A DNA stretch of 64,000 bases from Winogradskyella eximia (GTDB lineage: Bacteria > Bacteroidota > Bacteroidia > Flavobacteriales > Flavobacteriaceae), in assembly GCF_003386165.1 (NCBI RefSeq), contig NZ_QRDV01000010.1:1-64000 (forward strand), written 5' to 3'. The notes beneath the pieces are model-generated. The model saw only the letters and a program-made list of their open reading frames with translations. It ran no database searches and had not been told where the DNA came from. Made by a program: the position numbers and the translations under genes. Of this stretch, positions 56,115 through 64,000 are shown one piece after another (the stretch's first letter is position 1; every line of letters begins with the position of its first letter).

Positions 56115-56999
56115 TTAACTTTTACCTAAAGATTTTAATTCAACTTTAATAGCTTCTTTTAACTCATCTGTGGCTTCTACAAGTGGTAATCGCACATGTG
56201 GTTTTGATATATTTAATGCCGATAAAACCGCTTTTATTCCTGCAGGATTGTTTTCAGAAAAAATCATTCCTGTAACAGGCATTAATTTAAAATGGATATC
56301 GTAAGCTTCTTTTGCCTTGCGAGCAATACCTAATCTTATCATTTCTGAAAACTCTTTTGGTAAAGCTTGTCCAATTACAGAAATAACACCAGAGCCTCCA
56401 GCTAACGCAACACCTAATGCTAAATCATCATCTCCAGATAAGATTAAAAAATCTTTAGGTTTGGTTCTTAATAATTCTAAATATTGGTGCACATTATTTC
56501 CTGCTTCTTTCACAGCCACAATATTATCGAAATCTTTTGCTAACCTAAATGTTGTTGTTGGTAACATGTTAGATGATGTTCTACCAGGAACATTATATAA
56601 AATAATTGGTAATGGAGAATCTTCTGCTATCGCTTTAAAATGTTGGTAAATACCTTCTTGTGTAGGCTTACTATAATAAGGTGATACCGATAAAATACCA
56701 TCTATTGCAGAAAAATCAGTAGTTTGTATTTCTTTAACAACCGCTAAAGTGTTATTACCTCCTATACCTAAAACCAATGGTAATCTTCCATTATTTACTT
56801 TAGCTATAAACGACACCAATTCCTTTTTCTCTTCAGGTGTAACTGTAACACTTTCTCCTGTTGTACCACTTATTACTAAGTAATCTGTACCATTTTCAAT
56901 ATTATATTCTACTAATCGCTCTAAAGCGTCAAAATCGATGCTTAAATCTGATTTAAATGGTGTGATTAACGCAACACCTGTTCCTATAAATTTGGTCAT
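56115..56999 (-). CDS. dapA: 4-Hydroxy-tetrahydrodipicolinate synthase
   Basis: 294 residues, TIM-barrel aldolase. It condenses pyruvate and aspartate semialdehyde in lysine and diaminopimelate synthesis. Visible are [16 protein letters not shown], the catalytic Tyr in [14 protein letters not shown], and the Schiff-base Lys in [10 protein letters not shown]. Complete. Its ATG overlaps the stop of the upstream DUF6913-like gene by one base. Confidence 0.95.
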   Translation of the reverse strand: MTKFIGTGVALITPFKSDLSIDFDALERLVEYNIENGTDYLVISGTTGESVTVTPEEKKELVSFIAKVNNGRLPLVLGIGGNNTLAVVKEIQTTDFSAIDGILSVSPYYSKPTQEGIYQHFKAIAEDSPLPIILYNVPGRTSSNMLPTTTFRLAKDFDNIVAVKEAGNNVHQYLELLRTKPKDFLILSGDDDLALGVALAGGSGVISVIGQALPKEFSEMIRLGIARKAKEAYDIHFKLMPVTGMIFSENNPAGIKAVLSALNISKPHVRLPLVEATDELKEAIKVELKSLGKS

Positions 57000-57517
57000 T
57001 ATAATTTTTTTAGAATGTTTAAATATTTTTTCAATTCTTGTTTAAAAATATTAATGTCTTTTAAATCGACATCAATAATTAGATCGTATAAGCGTTCATC
57101 GGTTGTAGATATGCCTACTTTGAAATTCGCATGCGATGCTGCTGTAATCTGATCTAATTGTAACACAGAGTTTTTATAGAAACAAATCAGCATATCAAAA
57201 GGTTCTGTTACAAAAGCTTCTAAATCTGGATTTTTCATTTTGCCTTTCCATCCAAAATCCTTTGGACTAAAATGCGCATTCCATTGGTTATATTCTAACT
57301 TATCATCCATAGTAAAAGCTACTATTTTATGCTTTGGAGAAATTAATCCCAATGCTTTAAAATAAACTCTAAACACTTCAAACTCATGAAATTCATTTGC
57401 ATTAAGTAAAACTGCAACCGTTTTAATTTTATTATTGTTTACGGTAGATTTACGTTCTGTCAACAATTTGTTGACATATTTTCGATTAGATTTTTCTTTA
57501 AATGCTTTTAAAATCAT
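56999..57517 (-). CDS. DUF6913-like cytoplasmic protein
   Basis: 172 residues without signal peptide. The N-terminal 30 residues are basic. The body reads [40 protein letters not shown] and [20 protein letters not shown] with a C-terminal helix; the alternating strand/helix pattern suggests a Rossmann-like fold. I associate it with DUF6913, found next to dapA in Flavobacteriia; no function is known to me. The overlap (TAATG) couples it to dapA. Confidence 0.75.
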   Translation of the reverse strand: MILKAFKEKSNRKYVNKLLTERKSTVNNNKIKTVAVLLNANEFHEFEVFRVYFKALGLISPKHKIVAFTMDDKLEYNQWNAHFSPKDFGWKGKMKNPDLEAFVTEPFDMLICFYKNSVLQLDQITAASHANFKVGISTTDERLYDLIIDVDLKDINIFKQELKKYLNILKKL

Positions 57518-57588
57518 TTATCTTTCGCCTTTGTGCAAATTTAGTAAAAGCGCTAACATTTTATTATAAACTCTTTATAAGTTATTCA

Positions 57589-58347
57589 ATGACTATTAAA
57601 CAAACTTTAAAACTCTGCTTTTTGTTGCTCATTTTTTCATGTGCATCATCAAAAATATCAAAGATTGAAGGTGAACGTCTCACTATTGATGAAAATATAA
57701 ATCCTAAAACGGAAATAGAAAATTTCATAAAACCATATAGAGAACACGTTAATAAAGATATGGACAATGTTATTTCCTATGCTCCAGAAACCTATACTAA
57801 AAGTGATGGAGAATTAAACACAGCCATAGGAAATTTAATGGCTGATGCTGTTTATGATGAAGGTAATCCTGTTTTTTATAAAAAAACAGGAAAATATATT
57901 GACTTTGTTCTATTAAATCATGGAGGTATTCGTTCCATAATTTCTAAAGGCAACGTTACTACACGAACGGCTTATGAAGTAATGCCTTTTGAAAATTCTG
58001 TGGTTGTAGCAGCTATAAAAGGAGATAAAGTAAATGAGATGATGACATATTTAGCTAATGCAAAACGTGCGCATCCTGTTTCTCGCCAGCTTCAGCTTAC
58101 TATTACGGCAGATAATGAGGTGAAATCAGCCACTGTCCATAAAGAACCAATAGATGTTACAAAAACCTATTATGTAGCTACCAATGACTACCTATATAAT
58201 GGTGGTGATGGCATGACCTTTTTTAAACCCAATGACGGCTTAACTGTTTTAGATTATAAAATAAGAAATGTATTAATTGATAATTTTAAGAAAACAGACA
58301 CCTTACATCCAGTACGCGACAACCGTTTTATTAAATTAAATTTTTAA
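57589..58347 (+). CDS. 5'-Nucleotidase C-terminal domain lipoprotein
   Basis: About 252 residues. A lipoprotein signal (TIKQTLKLCFLLLIFSC) is followed by the UshA C-terminal domain: NTAIGNLMADAVYDEG, FVLLNHGGIRSIISKGNVTT, AYEVMPFENSVVVAAIKG and YYVATNDYLYNGGDGMTFF. It supplies the substrate-binding half; the metal-binding half is the next gene, 3 bases downstream. A frame from 57502 adds 29 residues ahead of the signal, so the ATG at 57589 is preferred. Confidence 0.9.
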   Translation: MTIKQTLKLCFLLLIFSCASSKISKIEGERLTIDENINPKTEIENFIKPYREHVNKDMDNVISYAPETYTKSDGELNTAIGNLMADAVYDEGNPVFYKKTGKYIDFVLLNHGGIRSIISKGNVTTRTAYEVMPFENSVVVAAIKGDKVNEMMTYLANAKRAHPVSRQLQLTITADNEVKSATVHKEPIDVTKTYYVATNDYLYNGGDGMTFFKPNDGLTVLDYKIRNVLIDNFKKTDTLHPVRDNRFIKLNF

Positions 58348-58350
58348 GAC

Positions 58351-59265
58351 ATGAAGAGAAGACAATTTATACAGAAATCAACAGCAGCAACTGTTTTAGC
58401 AGGAGTTGGAGGTTTAGGACTACAATCGTTTGGTTCTAGCAAAACAAAAAAAATAACCATTCTACATACTAATGATGTGCATAGCCATATTGATCCCTTT
58501 GGACCAGATGACGGTAGAAATGCAAATAAAGGAGGTGTAGCAAGACGTGCTACATTAGTAGACGCGATAAGGAAAGAAAATCCAAATACCTTATTATTAG
58601 ATGCTGGAGATATTTTTCAAGGCACACCATACTTCAATTATTATGGTGGTGAGTTAGAATTTAAACTAATGAGTATGCTAAAATATGATGTAGCAACTAT
58701 TGGTAATCATGATTTTGATAATGGTATTGATGGATTGTATGCTCAAATACCGCATGCTAAATTCGATTTTGTATCTGCTAATTACGATTTCTCAAATACC
58801 GTAATGGATACACATGTTAAGCCATATAAAATTATTGTTAAAGATGGTATAAAAATTGGCATATTTGGATTAGGTATTAAACTAGATGGTTTAGTAGATA
58901 AAAACATGTATAAAGAAACCGTTTATCTAGACCCTATTGAAAAAGCACAAGACATGTCTCGTCTTTTAAAAGAAGAACAAAAATGTGATTTAGTTATTTG
59001 CTTATCTCATATTGGATATGATTATAAAAAAGACTCAGATAAGGTTAGTGACTTAAAGTTAGCAAGAGCTACAAAAGATATTGATCTTATTATTGGTGGC
59101 CATACACACACATTTCTACCTAAACCAACTATAGAAAAAAACAGTGTTGGTAAAAATGTATTAGTGAACCAAGTAGGTTGCTACGGTTTATATTTAGGAA
59201 AAGTAGATTTCTATTTTAATTCTGGTAAAAACATTAAAGCAGATGGAGCTGCAATTGTTGTTTAA
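58351..59265 (+). CDS. Tat-exported metallophosphoesterase (5'-nucleotidase N-terminal half)
   Basis: 304 residues. The N-terminus KRRQFIQKS is a twin-arginine signal, so the enzyme is folded before export. The phosphoesterase motifs are all present: ILHTNDVHSH (Asp, His), LLLDAGDIFQG, TIGNHDFDNG, and LIIGGHTHTF. The C-terminal nucleotidase domain is absent and is encoded by the preceding gene. Together they should hydrolyse nucleotides or UDP-sugars in the periplasm, one part anchored by lipid. The two genes are 3 bases apart. Confidence 0.92.
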   Translation: MKRRQFIQKSTAATVLAGVGGLGLQSFGSSKTKKITILHTNDVHSHIDPFGPDDGRNANKGGVARRATLVDAIRKENPNTLLLDAGDIFQGTPYFNYYGGELEFKLMSMLKYDVATIGNHDFDNGIDGLYAQIPHAKFDFVSANYDFSNTVMDTHVKPYKIIVKDGIKIGIFGLGIKLDGLVDKNMYKETVYLDPIEKAQDMSRLLKEEQKCDLVICLSHIGYDYKKDSDKVSDLKLARATKDIDLIIGGHTHTFLPKPTIEKNSVGKNVLVNQVGCYGLYLGKVDFYFNSGKNIKADGAAIVV

Positions 59266-59417
59266 AATTCTATAGGTTATAAAGAACGATTAATCTGGCT
59301 TAGGATTGTTAGTTTAAAAACAAAAAAATGGTTATTAACACATAACAAATTGATAGCACACCTCTTATTGAACTAAAAACTAAATTAAAAAAGCTAAATG
59401 TAACCTGGTAGTTAGTA

Positions 59418-60167
59418 CTACTGTAAATTTTCAACTTCAATAGGCTCATCAACATAAGCAGGAATTGGATCTGTAACCTTATGTTGCGATTGTAGATACA
59501 GAAAGAAAAAAGCAACTACTAAAAAGAAAGAGTATACAAATCCTAAACTGTCATCAGTTAGAATATAAAAATAGGCAAGTTGAATAATTTCTGAAAAGGC
59601 TATAAAAATTGTTCCAATTAAAAAAAGCATAGATTTAGAGTTATTTCTATACATATAATCTATAAGGGCAAATGATAATAATGCCATAACAAATGCATTA
59701 TATGCATACTCTAATACATATTGATAATACGAAAAGGAGCCTTCTGTTGTTCCCGATATTAGAGTAACACAAAAAACATCTAAAACAACCAACACCACAA
59801 TAGGTATAGTTAACTCTGAAAAAATTGTTTTTAAATTTAATTGCTTTATAGTTTTTAAAATAAGCAAAGCATAAGCAACGATATAAAGCATATTTATTAC
59901 ATAGTAGAAATAATCTGTTTTATCTAAAGGAACTTCAGGTGTGTACCAAGAAATAGCATTTAAAACTTGGGCAATTGTAAAAGTGACTAAAAACGAAAGA
60001 AAAAATTTAGATCTATGCTTAGTCCAACTTGCATAAAGCCAGGTAAGAAGCATCAATATTATTGCACTTAGAATAGCTCCTTCTACCTCTTTTGCTAAAC
60101 CTTGAAGCAAAATGTAGACCGCTCCTAAGAGTAACAATACTACTTTTATAATTTTTTTTACTAACAT
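59418..60167 (-). CDS. Multi-pass membrane protein of unknown function
   Basis: 249 residues with seven or eight predicted helices (for example IIKVVLLLLGAVYILLQGL, AILSAIILMLLTWLYASW, FVMALLSFALIDYMYR, and FVYSFFLVVAFFFLYLQS) and short charged loops. This resembles YhhN-type membrane proteins in arrangement, but I cannot confirm a family. The C-terminus is acidic (VDEPIEVENLQ). It stands alone with a TATATTTG-like sequence at 60192-60199, 24 bases upstream on the same strand. Confidence 0.75.
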   Translation of the reverse strand: MLVKKIIKVVLLLLGAVYILLQGLAKEVEGAILSAIILMLLTWLYASWTKHRSKFFLSFLVTFTIAQVLNAISWYTPEVPLDKTDYFYYVINMLYIVAYALLILKTIKQLNLKTIFSELTIPIVVLVVLDVFCVTLISGTTEGSFSYYQYVLEYAYNAFVMALLSFALIDYMYRNNSKSMLFLIGTIFIAFSEIIQLAYFYILTDDSLGFVYSFFLVVAFFFLYLQSQHKVTDPIPAYVDEPIEVENLQ

Positions 60168-60270
60168 TAATTATTCCCTTATTAACGGTAGCAAATATAA
60201 ACATTTTTTTTACACTTTAACGTTAAAATTATGTATTTCATCGAATAAATACCCTTTTTTACGTAGGAAT

Positions 60271-63167
<2,897 letters not shown>

Positions 63168-63170
63168 TAC

Positions 63171-63662
63171 TTACAAATCTTTAAGCATCCAAACTGTACA
63201 TGAGTAATGACCAGTGTTTCCCATTGGTTTATCAATAGATTTAAAACCTACTTTTCTATACAATTTTCGAGCACCATCCATATATGGTAAGGTTTCTAAA
63301 TAGCATTGTTCAAAACCAGATTGCTTAGCAAAATCTAAACATTTATTCATCATTTCGCTTCCTAAACCTTTTCCTCTGGCTTCTTGCATAAAATACATTT
63401 TCTGTAATTCGCACACATTACCTTCGTAATTATCTAAGGGCGAAATTCCGGCACCACCAATGATGTCGTTACCACTTTCAACTACAAAATACGCTTTCTT
63501 AGGTTGGTCGTACGTTTCTGTCATACAATCTAAAGCGGCATCTTCATAAGCGGTCCCAACTTTAGGAACTCCCATTTCTATTAAAACAGTCCTAATCGCT
63601 TTTGCTATTTTAGGATTGTCCTTGGCTACAATTTCTCGGATAACAATAGTATCTTTGCGCAC
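63171..63662 (-). CDS. GNAT-family N-acetyltransferase
   Basis: 163 residues, one acetyltransferase domain. The acetyl-CoA loop EARGKGLGSEMMNKCLDFA (R/Q-x-x-G-x-G/A) is preceded by the strand LQKMYFM, and the C-terminal GFEQCYLETLPYMDGARKLY is typical. The start is GTG at 63662 (VRKDTIVIREI). The substrate is unknown. It overlaps the promoter region of the divergent LEA-like gene. Confidence 0.88.
   Translation of the reverse strand: MRKDTIVIREIVAKDNPKIAKAIRTVLIEMGVPKVGTAYEDAALDCMTETYDQPKKAYFVVESGNDIIGGAGISPLDNYEGNVCELQKMYFMQEARGKGLGSEMMNKCLDFAKQSGFEQCYLETLPYMDGARKLYRKVGFKSIDKPMGNTGHYSCTVWMLKDL
63650..63657 (+). promoter_or_regulatory. TAnnTTTG element possibly driving the LEA-like gene
   Basis: TATCTTTG lies within the first codons of the GNAT gene and 55 bases before the ATG at 63713. 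The nearest upstream TTG is too distant (about 25 bases), so support is weak. Confidence 0.3.
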
Positions 63663-63712
63663 TTAATAATTACTTTTTAGTCAAAATCAAAAATACATAT
63701 AAAATCAATTTT

Positions 63713-64000
63713 ATGTTTAAAAGACTCTTAATGTTTTCCCTAACTTTTACACTACTTTTCAACTGTGCTGTAACTGAAAAACCTGAGTTTGTTAAACTCG
63801 ATAATATCAAAGTCATTGATTCTAATTCTAAAAGGATTACGCTTAGCGCAGATGCATTTTTCCTTAATAAAAACGATGTTGGTGGCACTTTAAAAACTGA
63901 TGATTTAAAGGTTTATATTAATGATGCAGAAGTCGCAACGATTATCTCTGATGAATTTGATGTGCCTCGAAAAAAGAATTTCACAATTCCATTAACTGTT
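63713..64000 (+). CDS. LEA-type-2-like lipoprotein, cut by window end
   Basis: The first 96 residues of an open frame with no stop before the window ends. A lipoprotein signal (FKRLLMFSLTFTLLFNC) is followed by VKLDNIKVIDSNSKRITLSA and then a beta-type pattern, as in the LEA type 2/WHy-domain lipoproteins of Bacteroidota. The remainder lies outside the window. Confidence 0.7.
   Translation, partial: MFKRLLMFSLTFTLLFNCAVTEKPEFVKLDNIKVIDSNSKRITLSADAFFLNKNDVGGTLKTDDLKVYINDAEVATIISDEFDVPRKKNFTIPLTV

Overview
The window is AT-rich chromosomal DNA from a marine-type Flavobacteriaceae bacterium (Bacteroidota). The evidence is: type IX secretion (T9SS) C-terminal sorting signal, Bacteroidota-only families (DUF4835, DUF5686, DUF6503 and DUF6913-like proteins, RprX/RprY-type two-component system), carboxypeptidase-regulatory/plug domains, absence of clear Shine-Dalgarno sequences, and promoter elements of the TAnnTTTG type. 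I see no rRNA, tRNA or CRISPR array, and no gene-free stretch longer than about 300 bases once starts are corrected.

Layout. Positions 1-3280 are accessory: the tail and probable right end of an IS3-family element, a truncated gene end, an SDR oxidoreductase with an AraC regulator, then a structured repeat with a strong hairpin followed by an orphan exported protein (a possible gene cassette). 3280-5587 holds a small lipoprotein, a 78-aa protein, Hsp20 and a DUF6891-like protein. 5628-9176 holds holA, divergent from a stand-alone HsdR-N nuclease-like protein, a GT2 glycosyltransferase and an OmpA-type lipoprotein. 9246-11348 is a VWA/plug protein. 11435-20038 is a leftward menaquinone cluster in which menB, menA, menC and menE are interspersed with an MBL hydrolase, an esterase, a YgiQ radical SAM protein and a CPBP protease; menD and menF are not in the window.

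20224-29753 mixes a CvfB-like S1 protein, a SixA-like phosphatase, smpB, an SH3 protein, a DUF5686 outer-membrane protein, an NTF2-like protein and an S15/CocE-type peptidase. 29790-40917 is mostly rightward: pcm (leftward), a Gfo/Idh oxidoreductase, 3-hydroxyacyl-CoA dehydrogenase, an M23 peptidase, DUF1015, YggS, a DnaQ/GIY-YIG nuclease whose natural start is not a standard codon, DUF3857, a voltage-gated ion channel with a zinc-ribbon tail, and miaA. 40998-45921 is leftward: rprY/rprX, coaE, YbbR, GT2. 46089-49793 is a large FN3-repeat T9SS cargo protein. 50032-57517 is leftward housekeeping: fabI, recN, DUF4835, coaBC, rpoZ, bamD, dapA, DUF6913. 57589-59265 encodes a 5'-nucleotidase split into two proteins. 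The rest is a membrane protein, ligA, prmC, a GNAT acetyltransferase and the start of a LEA-like lipoprotein.

Most of the window is ordinary core chromosome. The points most worth a second look are the candidate cassette at 2129-3173, the nuclease at 35803 whose catalytic motif lies upstream of any ATG/GTG/TTG, the TAnnTTTG promoters a few bases from start codons, and the channel/zinc-ribbon fusion. I found no clearly new multi-gene system.
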